DNA from: Daphnia pulex
Taxonomy: Eukaryota > Arthropoda > Branchiopoda > Diplostraca > Daphniidae
Direction: 5' to 3'
Assembly (NCBI RefSeq): GCF_021134715.1
Contig: NC_060024.1
Location: 5,270,001 to 5,334,000 of the forward strand
Length of the DNA: 64,000 bases
The notes below the pieces were generated by a model. The model saw nothing but the letters and a program-made list of their open reading frames with translations, was not told the DNA's origin and did no database searches. Below are positions 30,529 through 41,150 of the stretch, in pieces (position 1 is the stretch's first letter; every line of letters begins with the position of its first letter). The position numbers were made by a program, and so were the translations under genes.

Positions 30529-31575
30529 GTCCATTCACGTATAACAAACCCAACAGGCCAGAAGAAGGAGCAAGACCTCAGACGCCAGTTAGAAATAATA
30601 ATAACAGTCAAGATACACGTATTACTTGTTATAACTGCGGAAAGAAAGGGCATATTAGTAGAGAATGTTGGTCCGGTCGAGGACAACAACAACAACAGCT
30701 AGGCAGACGTCGCGAAGATCAAAGATTCTCGGGAGACGAACGGCAAAATTCAGAGCAATCGGGACAAAATTGGAGGCCGAATGGAGGGCCACAAAACAAT
30801 TATCGAGCTCGCAGCAAAAAAAGATACGATCGCAGCAACAGTACATATGGCAGACCATTCAATCAGAAAAGGAATCAAAAGAGCAATCGTTACAGCCAGG
30901 ATTACCGCAATGCGCCAACGAACAAACCGAGACAGTAAATACTACGCAAAAGTCGAATAATTTAAATACGCAATATAAACTTTTTTATGTACCAGTAAAG
31001 ATAGATAATATTTTCACATATGCTTTCATAGACACAGTAGCTTCCGTTAGTGCAGTTTCAGAATATTTTTTTAAAAGATTGAGAAAAGATGTAAAACAAA
31101 ATAAAATAAATAATAATGATAACCTTCGCAGCATATGCGGTGACAGTATGGATATTTTAGGAGTATACAAATTAAATATTAGCTTAGATCACAACGCCGA
31201 AATAGTAGAGCAGAAATTTTACGTGGTACCCCAATTCACAGAAACGTGTACATTAGGCATCGATTTTATTACGGAAAATGCGCTTGTCCTTGACGGAGAA
31301 ACCCGTCGGGTGAACTATAAAATAAAAGGGAGAACTTATTCGCTTATAGCAGATACTGGAAATTCAAATTACGCCTACTCGCCCCTTATTCAACTATTAA
31401 ATGCTACTGTAGCAAACCCTATTAATAAAGGGGAAATTATTGCAGTTAAAGTTGAAACACCTGTATCCAAAGTAAAAATCGATGACGTAAATTCAGAAAT
31501 GTATAGAAATAAAATAGACAAACTGTTAGAATTTAATAAGGATGTAATTGCAGATAAATTGTGCGAATTAGGCCA
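30529..31575 (+). pseudogene. Gypsy-1 nucleocapsid zinc knuckle and protease
   Basis: A CX2CX4HX4C knuckle (CYNCGKKGHISREC) is encoded near 30629-30670. In the frame from 30665 an aspartic-protease-like domain follows, with FIDTVASVSAVS where retropepsins have DTGA, then the flap and CTLGIDFI, equivalent to ILG.DFL. The glycine of the active-site loop is replaced by valine, so this protease is probably inactive. Sequence then runs into the start of RT and breaks near 31575. Confidence 0.65.
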
Positions 31576-32976
31576 AGCCAAGCTAAAGATAAATACCCTA
31601 TACCAATCGTCGACGAAACAAAAGATTATTTATTAGGCGCTCGTTATTTCTCAACAATCGACCTGATCAGCGGGTATTGGCAGATAGAAATCGAGGAAGC
31701 CGACAAGCACAAAACAGCTTTTACAACTAGCCAGGGTCATTATGAATTTAATCGTATGCCATTCGGATTGACGAATGCACCAGCAACGTTTCAGCGTTTA
31801 ATGAATAATTTATTACAACCAGTTATTCACAAATTTGCACTAGTTTACTTGGACGACGTAATTATTTATTCCAAAACGATCAACGAGCACATCAAACACA
31901 TTCAATGCGTACTAAATCTGTTAAGGGAGGGAGGATTGAAAATTAAATTATCGAAATGTTTATTCTTGCAAAAAGCAGTAAAATATTTGGGACATATTAT
32001 ATCAGAAGATGGCTTGTGGCCAGATCCGAAGTTAACGGAAGCAATCAAAAACTATCCGACGCCAGAGAATAAGAATCACGTGAAAAGTTTTTTAGGATTA
32101 TCAGGATATTTTCGAAAGTTTATATGGGATTACGCGAATAAAGGGAGAGCTCTGACGATTTTAACGAGACAGAAAGAAGAATTTAGATGGGGCCCCGAAG
32201 AAGAAAATACGTTTAAATTTTTAAAAACTTGCTTGTTAGAAAATCCGATTTTACGCTTCCCAGATTTCGACCTCGAGTTCATTGTCCAAACAGACGCATC
32301 GGGATTCGCAGTAGAATCAGTTCTAGCGCAACGAAAAATTGTAAATGGAGAAAAAGTAGAATATGCCGTAGCATACGCATCGCAGCAATTAGATGAAACA
32401 CAAGAAAAGTGGCACAAGACAGATAAAGAAGCATATGCAATATATCACGCGTTGAAGACATTTTATCATTATCTGTACGGTACGAAATTTACAGTAGAAA
32501 CCGATCACGAAGCATTAAAAGGATTCCCCAAAATAACAAACAACATGTCAAGAAAAGTAATTAGATGGGCTTTGTTTGCCAATGAGTTTGATTTCCAAAC
32601 AGTTTTTAGGCCTGGTGTAGCTAACCAAAATGCCGACGGACTAAGTAAAATACCAGAACAAAGGGAAACGGTAACAATGTCTGGCCAGACACAAACTATA
32701 AAAGCCTTAACAACAGAAATGTTTTTACAAGAACAGGAAAAAGATGAATTTTGTAAGAAAGCGAAGAAAAAGTATGTAAAAAGACAGCAACGACGAACCA
32801 AATTCATGGAAGAATATTTAGTAGCTGTAGCCGACGGGAAAGAATATGAAAAGGAACGTAACGAAAACGAAAACAACGAATACGAGGATGACCTCGACGA
32901 AGACGAAAAAATAAAAGAATTTCAGAATGGCTTAATCGGCACGGCCGACGGGAAAATATTGGTACCAGATCATTAA
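31561..32976 (+). pseudogene. Gypsy-1 reverse transcriptase and RNase H
   Basis: A 471-codon frame begins at KYPIPIVDET, inside the fingers, so roughly the first 80 residues of a normal RT are missing and the upstream protease frame runs straight into this point. It then contains the palm motifs FSTIDLISGYWQI and FALVYLDDVIIYSK, the thumb and connection, and Gypsy RNase H (TDASGFAVESVLAQ, TDKEAYAI, TDHEALKG). The C-terminal tail is lysine/glutamate-rich. YLDD is the catalytic box of Gypsy RTs. It is intact as a reading frame, but the N-terminal deletion should inactivate it. Confidence 0.85.
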
Positions 32977-34364
32977 GAGAAAAAATATTAATAAGATTTC
33001 ATGATAGCCCATTTGCGGGGCATTTTGGTGTTAAAAAGACAACAGCGAGAATTCAAAGACGTTTTAAATGGCCATTTATGGTAAAAGAAATTATATATTA
33101 TATTCGAAAATGCGAATTGTGCGCAAAACGAAAAGTCGGCGGAGACAACAAGTCTCCTTTGAATCCAATTCCTCCCCCAGATCACGTATGGCAATTTATG
33201 GCTATGGATATTGTAGGCCCATTGACCCCACCAGGACCCGAAAATCATACGTATATTTTAGTTGTGGGCGAATATTTAACTAGATACAGTACCTACCAGA
33301 AGTTTGGAAACGCGCGAGAGAAGCGGAGAGAAGCTTATGTAAAAAGCCGATTTTCACCGCGTTCCCAAAAAATCGGGTTTTTGACCAAGGGTGTTGAAAT
33401 TTTTTTTGGAAGTAGCCATAATGGTTGGCTACTTCCTGAATTGTTTTTCAGATTTTTATATCCAAGGGGAGGGCAGCTACAAATGGATCTAAAAGTTTGG
33501 AAATGCGCTGTAGAAGCGTATTAAAAAGTGGCTACTTTGCTGCTCTCTTATTAGGGAAAAAATAACCCTACAAAGACGCCAAAAAAAGCAAAATAAAGAG
33601 CTTCGTTAGTTCAATGACAAGTGTCATTTTCAAATTTTTTGAGTTTCATTTAATATGATGAATTTTAAATTGAAAATGAGATTTCTCATTTTTGCCAATT
33701 TCTCCCCTTCTATCCCATCACGCGGTGTTGTCGCGATTTCTCCTTTGTTTCATTTTCGGAGGTGGGAAATTTTCGCCTTTGCTCTAGTAGGCGATATTTA
33801 CCTTTCCTAAGAGAAGCCATTCGAACGTCGGCCTACCGCCCTCAGTGCGACGGTATGGTCGAGTTTGCAAATCGAACATTTGCCGATATAATTTCTTGTT
33901 ACGCTAAAGATAACCCCCATACATGGACAGACTTTTTAGATGTAGCAGCTTTTGTTTTTAATACCGCAGTCCATTCGAGAACGGGTTATAGTCCTTTTTA
34001 TTTAATGTACGGAAGAGAGGCGCGAGAGCTAGACGATTTAATGCCGCACGCGCGCAACCGGAATTTAACAGATATTAATATGATTTTCTCACAGCAATGG
34101 TACGATGCGATTAAAATAGCAAAAGATAGATTAATCGAAGCGAAAGAAAAACAGAAACATTACTATGATAGAACAGCAAAAAGAGTTGATTTTAAAATAG
34201 GCGACAGAATTTTATTTAAACAATTGGCCATCGTGCCCGGAAAATTTAACATGCGCTGGGAAGGACCATATACAGTGGTGGAAAAGAAAAGCAACGTAAG
34301 TTATAGGATAGGATCAGATGACGGGAAGAAACGAATGGTAGTACAGTACCCACCAAACTATTAG
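32977..34364 (+). pseudogene. Gypsy-1 integrase, interrupted by a foreign segment
   Basis: The N-terminal zinc domain is visible (FHDSPFAGHFGVKKT, then CELCAKRK), followed by the start of the catalytic core (MAMDIVGPLTP) in frames at 32990-33300. At about 33297-33795 unrelated DNA takes the place of the middle of the core, including the second catalytic aspartate. The protein resumes near 33795 as IRTSAYRPQCDGMVEFANRTF, with GMVEF at the position of the catalytic glutamate, and continues through the C-terminal domain to VVQYPPNY at 34364. There a TTAGGTACACCC sequence ends the similarity. Confidence 0.8.
33297..33795. repeat. about 0.5-kb non-coding segment inserted in the Gypsy-1 integrase
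   Basis: It contains an 11-bp inverted repeat, GGAAGTAGCCA...TGGCTACTTCC (about 33408-33436), and a near-duplicate of AGTTTGGAAAYGCGC with GAGAAGCG/TAGAAGCG at about 33299-33330 and 33495-33520. No ORF with a recognisable product. It replaces rather than simply splits the integrase sequence, so a deletion accompanied or preceded the insertion. Confidence 0.55.
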
Positions 34365-34866
34365 GTACACCCCCCTATTTTCAGTGCATTCTTATGGCAC
34401 TACGTGTCCTAGAAAAAATGCAATAACTCTTGAACCGCTTGGGCTAGATTTTTTTCCTTTTGGCCCTGAGTATATCTAATGATGATCTACATTTTTTCTG
34501 CACATGAAGTTGTCGTAGGATTAACCCCCACGGCGCTACGGTATCGTTCAGTTTATTAGGTACACCCGTTTTCCCCCCCATATGCGCCGTATTTATTAGG
34601 TACACCCGTTTTCCCCCCCATATGCGCCGTGTTAAATACGGCGTTTTCAAAAATTTACAAAAAATACTAAAAATCAAGCTAAAATTTTTTTCTTTATGCC
34701 AAAAGAAGCACAATTCTTCACTCTATACGAATATAAAGAATGATTTACAATAAAACCAACTCAGAGAACCCTTCCCTATACCTCAAAGTTTTCCACTTCA
34801 AAATTTGTCGAAATTTCTAATGCCGATGGGGGCGACAGTGCAAGTGTGTAGTAAAAAGTACAAATT
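34361..34866. repeat. spacer with two 40-bp tandem units, between pol and env of Gypsy-1
   Basis: A unit of about 40 bp starting TTTATTAGGTACACCC and ending near ATGCGCCGT is repeated twice in tandem (about 34552-34630). The same TTAGGTACACCC also marks the point where integrase similarity ends (34361). The segment may be an inserted or tandemly expanded element end. No coding sequence was seen. Confidence 0.55.
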
Positions 34867-36073
34867 TTGAAATGGACATTTACAACTTTTTCTCGGCCAG
34901 TGGCTGAAAAAGAATGTTGGGAAATGGCCCAATATAATCGTTGCGTGAATAACATAATGGAAGGATCAGCGGATTCGTTCTCTTTCACCGCGTCACCAGA
35001 AGGCGACGGTGTGTGGATGCAAACAAAAGAATACAGTGTAATTAATTGCATGCTCCTAAAGATAATCATTCGAAAAGACTGCCTATATTGCCCAATCACT
35101 TCCCCTTTTGGTCTATTAACTAACAGCTCCGAAGTGTCTTTTGTTCGCCGCCATGACTCTGTCATAGTATGGGACGCAACAAAGGCTAATATTTCAGGAC
35201 AATGTAATTTAAGAGAATTAAAAAGTGGATCAGGATTTGTCTCTGCATATCTAAGAATTATCGCGCAAGATTGGACCCATATTTCAAATGCGGAAACTAA
35301 ACTTTGCCTAGATAATAATTTGGAAGAAGTAAAATGCACTAGCAAGAAAACACAGGAATTTGTCTTACACAAAAACGAACTTGCATTAAATCTTACGCAC
35401 CTAGCGAAAGCGAAAAAGAATTGTTTGATGCCAATTTGGCTACGGATTAGTAAATATCATGGAAAAAACGCAGGGAAAGGAGATGGATAACATACGATAT
35501 TTTTACGTCATATCAACGGATTGCGAATAAAGCAAGATTTCCACTGAAACAGCGAAACATTCGAATTAACAGCCTACATGCCCAATAGGCGGGAAGGTTG
35601 CTTAACAGCAATAAAAGGCAGCCAACCTACCCTGAAAAATTGTACACAAGAGAAAAATCAGAAATGGATATTTTGCCCACCCAAAATTCCTATCAAACGG
35701 AAGGCGGAAGATAGCCAGCCTCTTTTACTTCAACACCATCAGTATATGGAACGTCAGGCGACGACCCATGAAAATGTGTTGGAAAAAGAAATAAAGAAAA
35801 TTTATTGTGGAAACCTTCAAGTGCGTAAATATACATTAATGCTACTAGCGGAGCAAAACGGCCTGTTAGCCGCCCGCGCAAACAAACTTCCTATGTGTCA
35901 GCGACTTAAAACTGATGGTAAATATTTTATGGTGCAACAATGTACGGCAACAAACATTTCAGTTGGAATGAAAGAAACGAGATGCGGCCCTGAGCCTATT
36001 TACAAAGACTTTACAGTAGTGAAACGAAGCGTCGCTCCGCAACAGCTGAAGATGCTGCAACCTGACGCCGTCC
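34867..36073 (+). pseudogene. Gypsy-1 env-like glycoprotein remnant
   Basis: Two frames (34867-35490 and from 35578 to the Gypsy-2 boundary) align with parts of the two other env-like genes in this window. Shared blocks are the NRC...GVWMQT region (compare HRCNDQ...GYWLQT in the gene at 49301), SPFGLLTNSSEV (compare SPFGVLTNKTEV in the gene on the minus strand at 53692), then QHHQYME, IYCGNL and CGPEP. These repeated N-x-S/T sites, conserved cysteines and position after pol fit an envelope protein of captured viral origin. The N-terminal part with the signal peptide is missing, the frame is broken at about 35490-35578, and the C-terminal membrane anchor was lost where Gypsy-2 begins. Confidence 0.65.
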
Positions 36074-36079
36074 GGCGCC

Positions 36080-36775
36080 AGTAATATTATAACCACTTTA
36101 GAACAAGAGCCACCCATAAATTGTATGTTAATGTGTTAGTTCCCATAGTGTTAGGCCTACCCCAGAATAATATTGACAAGTGATCGTTTCGCACGTCAAC
36201 GTATTTGGGGGTACCCTTTACACAGGACGATTATTAGTGAATAATGTGCCTTTGTCGCTGAACCAGATGGGCCCAGCTGTATGCAAAGTTTCGTCGCAAA
36301 TGTTCGACGAACAGTTAGTTAGTCTCGTTCGACTCTCCGATCAGTTCGTAGAGCTCTACCTAATTTCTGATTAGCTAGTTACTTATCGACTCTTTTCGCT
36401 TTTCCCCATTCGTCTTTCAGTTAACCCAGTTCAGTGCCAATTACGAGTTATCTTTCCCATTCCTATTTCTCTACCTCCGTGTCTGTTTGTGGGCGCATTT
36501 GCGCTTATTGTGCCGTGTGTGTACGCACGCCTGCCGTCGTGCGATTATCATCTGTGTATTCTTTTGTGCCGTGTTCTCACTCTACTTCCTTTCCTTTCCG
36601 TGTCAACCGCTTCCGGCAATATCGGTATGTCCCGCGTTTAACTCTTTGTCTCGTTTATGTACTCTTAGCTTAGCAATCCAGAATACATTCAGCAATTGTG
36701 GGTAGCCCCGAGTGTTATTTATTCGCTTGTGTTATTGGTACGACCCGATCTCCGCGAGATGGAGTGGTCGTTACA
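36080..36775 (+). repeat. 5' LTR of Gypsy-2
   Basis: A 696-bp direct repeat of 51000-51695, starting AGTAATATTATAACC and ending GGTCGTTACA. The preceding GGCGCC is also shared with the 3' LTR and may belong to the LTR. It interrupts the env remnant of Gypsy-1. Confidence 0.9.
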
Positions 36776-36778
36776 TAG

Positions 36779-36790
36779 TGGTGGCAGCGG
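36779..36790 (+). promoter_or_regulatory. Gypsy-2 primer-binding site
   Basis: TGGTGGCAGCGG lies three bases after the 5' LTR. It begins with TGG, the complement of a tRNA CCA end, and its complement would match a tRNA whose acceptor stem starts GGCAGCG. tRNA-Leu is a plausible candidate, but I cannot verify the tRNA. Confidence 0.6.
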
Positions 36791-37238
36791 TTTTTGAACT
36801 CTCCCACAATGGTTGATGCTGAAATATTCGGAGCTAAGCCTAAGATTTCCCGCACGCCTACCACCTCTTTTTCAAACCCCGCTTATGAACACCTCGCTAC
36901 CGAATCTGATTTGCCCAACCCATCGTTGTTAGGCGACAATTTATTTGCCGAGTCTGTCCCCGTTATATCTCCCCGTAATTCGGCACAGGCCGCATAGCCA
37001 ACCACAGATCTTTTCACAGAGCGCTACGGCGATATTGACGCCCGTTACGCTGCTGAATTTCCCACAGTCGCCAAAAATCCTATAACTAAAGCTAAAAATA
37101 GCATCTCGAGTAGACTACGTTCAAATCCGACCTAAAAATGTTGATCAATTAGACAAAACCCCGCCGCGTAAATCTTGGTTTAAAAATAAAAGCAATCAGA
37201 GTGAGAAATCAGCCGCACAGTCTTTTATCACGCGTTTA
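36791..37238 (+). pseudogene. Gypsy-2 Gag N-terminal region, frame-broken
   Basis: From the first ATG after the primer site (36809) a frame reads MVDAEIFGAKPKISR to a stop at 36997. Beyond that, a continuing Gag-like sequence (LFTERYGDIDARYAAEF) runs in the same frame to a second stop near 37135. The stops separate the leader from the larger frames that follow, so Gag cannot be made from this copy without readthrough. Confidence 0.5.
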
Positions 37239-37992
37239 GTGTCACGTCTATCACCAACTCTGTCGTCATTTAGTAGCACACCTGTCGGCCGCCTTTCACA
37301 GTCGTTTACAAATTACCTTGATAAACGCTCCGCGGATGGGAAATCAAGTCGACGAGCAAATTCTCCGCTTATACCTGGACGTGAAAGAACCTTCGAACAA
37401 AATCCTCCCGGATTTGACCAGCCAATTTCCGTTTCTGAATCTTGCATTGCACACGCTGAAAGAGAGACGGAACGATTTCCAATCGGGGGAACGAAAAATT
37501 TGGAAACAGCTACGGGAGTTGATGTGGGACATGAAGTGGACCATCGACGACCCCAAGCCGATAGATCTGACGCAAGCCTTTTACACACTACAGTGCCTGA
37601 CCCATCCAGTGGAGAGCCAAACCACCCCGCTGACACCTATTATATCGAAGAAGAGCAAGACGATATTGAAGGAGACGAAGGAGATTTTTCTTACATACAC
37701 GAGGAGGATCCTACCATTCCAGCTAGGGCAATATCTGAGCTTGCGCACTCTCGAAGAGCACGTTCCAAGTCCACCAGCCGAATTTTTGGGTTTCGTCAAG
37801 CGGGCAGATATAGCATATCGGGACGAAAGCGGGGACTATCACGAATTCTTACTAAATCAAATCGTGTTCATGTTCGATTTCTTACACGAAACATTCGACA
37901 CATTTCAGAAGATATTTCTCGAGAACACACAGACTCTGATTCAGTTTCTGAAGAATAATAATAATAATAATAATAATGTAATACATATTTAA
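37239..37992 (+). CDS. two long overlapping frames in the Gypsy-2 gag region
   Basis: Frames at 37239-37958 (239 codons) and 37318-37992 (224 codons) overlap for about 640 nt in different phases. The first is arginine/serine-rich with an acidic block (EEEQDDIEGDEGDFSYIHEE). The second has the composition of a folded helical protein (LTSQFPFLNLALHTLKERR, WKQLRELMWDMKW, HEFLLNQIVFMFDFL). Neither carries a domain I recognise. Both are cut at about 37955 by the LINE, and both phases are again open to its right (41.15-41.75 kb). This suggests dual coding in the original element. Confidence 0.5.
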
Positions 37993-40900
37993 CGTGCACT
38001 TTTACAAATAATATGGACAAAGGCACGGCAATGACTTGGGGAAGAGGAAGTATATAAATTTCAGTTTTCAAAAGCAACACGACAGAGATGGGTTTTCAAG
38101 GAGGAGCGGAACTGTGCCAACGTTGTAGAAGATCTCACAGAAAAGGGTAATGCGTTCCAGATTGCTGGGCCAGCATATGAGAAGGAGGTGGAGCCATACT
38201 TCTTAGTTTTGATTCTTGGTACAACAAGCTCAGGACGGGAGGACAAACGACGAAGAGAACTGGGTGGCTCGTAGCGCGCGACAAGGGAAGTCAAATAGCT
38301 TGGTGCAGTACCATTCAGGCAATTAAACATAAGCAACGATATCTTGAAATCAATGCGTTGGCGGACGGGAAGCCAATGAAGGGATTTAAGACACGGAGTG
38401 ATGTGGTCACGTCTATTGCAGCCAGTCGCGAGTCGAGCAGCCCAATTTTGGACCTTTTGAAGCACACATAGCTTTGATTCAGGACATCCGACCAGAAGAG
38501 AGTTGTTGCAGTCAAGAGTAGAGAGAACGAATGCATGGAGCAGTTGAGCCAGGGCAGGTTTCGACAGAAATCTCTTCATCCGGGAAATACGGCTGAGGTG
38601 AAATAGAGCCTTCTTCCGGGTGGCCAAAATTTGGGCTTCCATAGATAGCTGAGAGTCAAGCCCAGCACCAAGGTAGTGGACCAAAGTAGACGGGAGAACT
38701 GGAGAAGAACCTACCATTAGCGGCATGCTAATAGGCTTTACACGCGATGAATCGGAGAAAACGAGAAGACAGTCTGTCTTTGCTTCATTCAGCTTCAGTT
38801 TGTTTGCCGTCATCCATTCCTTCGTCTCAGCAATGCACCGCGATAACGCAGCAAAAGCAACTTTCTGAGGGGAGCCTTCAGATTTCAGCACAAAGCGAAC
38901 CATGTGTTGGGTATCATCTGCATAGAAATGAACCGGGACGTCATGTTGATTGGCAATGTCGCAAACTGGTGCAGTGTACAGGATGTAAAGAATGGGTCCG
39001 AGAACCGATCCTTGAGGAACACCATATCTCAGAGGTTTAGGAGTGGATGAGACACCTCGGAGGCTGACAGATTGACAACGGTCCGACAGATAGGAAGAGA
39101 ACCAAGAAAGCGCAACTCCAGTTACCCCGTAACGTACGGAGAGGCGATGCAATAAGGTGGAGTGATCGATAGTGTCAAAGGCAGCACTTTGATCTAGCAA
39201 CGAAAGTAGCACAGCATCACCAGCATCAACGGCCATTCGCATGTCGTTGACAACTCGAAGGAGTGCCGTTTCTGGAGAATGATGTCGACGATAAGCAGAT
39301 TGCACCGGAGCGAAGAGGTCGAAAAAGTTGAGGTGAGCGGTGAGTTGCTTCACAGCGACACGCTCAACGAGCTTAGACAGAAAAGACAGGTTCGACACTG
39401 GCCGGTAATTTGACAAATCGTCGGGACACAAGCTAGGTTTCTTCAGAAGTGGTGTGATGAAAGCGATTTTCATCCCATTCGGAAAAACGCCACTAGAGAG
39501 AGACAGGTTTATTATGGTCGTGATTGGAATAGCCAGGACGTCTACAAATTCCTTAAGGAGGGAAGTTGGAAGAGGGTCAAGCGGTGAAGACTTTGCTGGG
39601 CACGACATGATCAGAGCAACTGTCTCGCAGATAGTGATGGGCCGAAACAGAGAGAAATCACACTTCAGGCTGACAGATTCATCAAGACTTGGAAAGGAGT
39701 CAGTGGAATCTAAAACAGAACGAATAGTCGAGATCTTGGTGTCAAAATAAACGCTGAATCGCTCTACCAAAGATGACAGTGAGTCATGATCCGGGAGTCG
39801 CAGTGCAGGCTTCTTAAGGAGAAAAGAGTCGACCAGTTTGAAGAGAGAACGTTTACCAGCAGACTCGGTTATCTTCTGAGTGATGAAAGATGATTTCTTC
39901 TCGAAAATCAGTTTCTTTAAAGCTTCACGGGCGTTAGTAAGGCACTCTCGGTCGATGGTAAGACCCCTAGCACGATATTTGCGTTCCCATCTCCTGAGGC
40001 TCCGCCGGCAGGTACGAATCTCTTCACAGTCCCAGGGATTGTCAGGTCTCACCGTAAGACGCTTAGTGATCAGGGGAGCGTGCTTGTCAAGAACCGCCCG
40101 GACATCGGTGTTGTATTGGGCAAGTAAACTCGCAGTGTCTTTCTCTGGATCGATGAATATTGAAGAGGCAAGAAGATCGGAAACGAAGGCTTCACGGTCA
40201 ATTGACTTCAGCCTCCTAAACACCACTGACTTTTGAGGACGCACCAGTCGATGCACTTTAACAAGAGTATGGACAGCAAAATGGTCACTGATGAGATCAG
40301 AGGTGTAGCAATGCATGACAAAGTTATCAGCAAGACGGGAGAGAACCAAATCAAGTAGGCGACCAGAGACGTGAGTCGGTGTAGAGACATGTTGGCACAA
40401 GCCGAAGGAATCAAGAGTAGCAAGGAACTTACGACCAATAGAACATGCATTGTCATCGACATGGATATTAAAATCACCAAGAATCAGGAGTTTTCCAGCA
40501 CCGACAGAGAGAATTTCAAGGTAGTCGGAAAAGTCAGAGAGAAACTTTGGACAGCTCACTGAAGGTGGTCGATAAATAATTGCAATTTTGACAAACACAG
40601 TATTTACTGTCAATGATATGGCTAAGTGCTCAAAAAATGGTGACTCAAAAACAATGGGGAGACGGTTGACACGAATCGTTGAACGGTGAATGACAGCAAT
40701 CCCACCACCTCGTCGACCAACTCTTGGCACATGGATTCCAACGTATCCTTCAGGAATGGTATTGGCCAAAATCTCATCTCCATGCTCAGGTGTAAGCCAG
40801 GTCTCAGTAATGGCAAGGACATCAAGATCAAAAGTGAGAAGATGGTGGTGGATAACGTCAGGTTTTGAGGCAACTGATCTCGCATTAAGTAGACCAATGG

Positions 40901-41150
40901 GCAGGAACTTCTTTGATGCTCTCAATCTCTTCACACAAACACCACTCCTGCAGCCACGATAATTACTTGGTGTCAAACTGGAGCCCTTGTCAAGCCTCAG
41001 ACGTAAAATAGTGGCAGTGGCACTGGGTGACAGCGGAGGTAGGAGAGAGTCACGAAGAGAAAGGAACAACTGACGACATTCTGCCCAAGGCATATTGCGA
41101 GCACTGACAGTGACAGCCAGCTTAGTAAAGTTAATAATAATTAACAGAAA
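37957..41150 (-). mobile_element. LINE retrotransposon (CR1/L2 group), antisense insertion in Gypsy-2 gag
   Basis: The minus-strand element consists of a 1,010-codon ORF, a 3' UTR of about 100 bp, and a terminal (ATT)n microsatellite (37957-37977). Short 3' microsatellite tails are typical of the CR1/L2 group, in contrast to poly(A) tails of L1. The 5' edge cannot be placed exactly (about 41100-41200). No ORF1 is visible, so the copy is either 5'-truncated or of a one-ORF type. Confidence 0.8.
38061..41093 (-). CDS. LINE ORF2: endonuclease-reverse transcriptase, intact
   Basis: Uninterrupted 1,010-aa frame. The N-terminal AP-like endonuclease shows GLLNARSVASK, ITETWL, GRRGGGIAV, LILGDFNIHVD and ISDHFAV. 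The reverse transcriptase has SNYRPVSNLSFLSKLVE, AFDTIDHSTLL, GVPQGSVLGPILY and FYADDTQ. The C-terminal region includes LHWLPVRQRIDFKI and a YG...SFSYAGPAIWNALP stretch seen in CR1/L2-group proteins. The endonuclease nicks target DNA and the RT copies RNA onto it. With no stops or shifts it is the youngest insertion in this part of the window and may still be functional; the ATG at 41093 is the first in frame. Confidence 0.9.
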   Translation of the reverse strand: MPWAECRQLFLSLRDSLLPPLSPSATATILRLRLDKGSSLTPSNYRGCRSGVCVKRLRASKKFLPIGLLNARSVASKPDVIHHHLLTFDLDVLAITETWLTPEHGDEILANTIPEGYVGIHVPRVGRRGGGIAVIHRSTIRVNRLPIVFESPFFEHLAISLTVNTVFVKIAIIYRPPSVSCPKFLSDFSDYLEILSVGAGKLLILGDFNIHVDDNACSIGRKFLATLDSFGLCQHVSTPTHVSGRLLDLVLSRLADNFVMHCYTSDLISDHFAVHTLVKVHRLVRPQKSVVFRRLKSIDREAFVSDLLASSIFIDPEKDTASLLAQYNTDVRAVLDKHAPLITKRLTVRPDNPWDCEEIRTCRRSLRRWERKYRARGLTIDRECLTNAREALKKLIFEKKSSFITQKITESAGKRSLFKLVDSFLLKKPALRLPDHDSLSSLVERFSVYFDTKISTIRSVLDSTDSFPSLDESVSLKCDFSLFRPITICETVALIMSCPAKSSPLDPLPTSLLKEFVDVLAIPITTIINLSLSSGVFPNGMKIAFITPLLKKPSLCPDDLSNYRPVSNLSFLSKLVERVAVKQLTAHLNFFDLFAPVQSAYRRHHSPETALLRVVNDMRMAVDAGDAVLLSLLDQSAAFDTIDHSTLLHRLSVRYGVTGVALSWFSSYLSDRCQSVSLRGVSSTPKPLRYGVPQGSVLGPILYILYTAPVCDIANQHDVPVHFYADDTQHMVRFVLKSEGSPQKVAFAALSRCIAETKEWMTANKLKLNEAKTDCLLVFSDSSRVKPISMPLMVGSSPVLPSTLVHYLGAGLDSQLSMEAQILATRKKALFHLSRISRMKRFLSKPALAQLLHAFVLSTLDCNNSLLVGCPESKLCVLQKVQNWAARLATGCNRRDHITPCLKSLHWLPVRQRIDFKISLLMFNCLNGTAPSYLTSLVARYEPPSSLRRLSSRPELVVPRIKTKKYGSTSFSYAGPAIWNALPFSVRSSTTLAQFRSSLKTHLCRVAFEN

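Larger units (their letters stand above)
29231..36073 (+). mobile_element. Gypsy-1: decayed env-bearing Gypsy-group retrotransposon
   Basis: Plus-strand order is gag (29.4-30.5 kb), zinc knuckle and protease (30.6-31.5), RT/RNase H (31.6-33.0), integrase (33.0-34.36, interrupted) and an env-like gene (34.87-36.07). The reading frame is broken many times, part of the RT fingers region is missing, a foreign segment replaces the middle of integrase, and the 3' end is cut off by the Gypsy-2 LTR. No LTR pair remains. The left limit is approximate. Confidence 0.8.
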
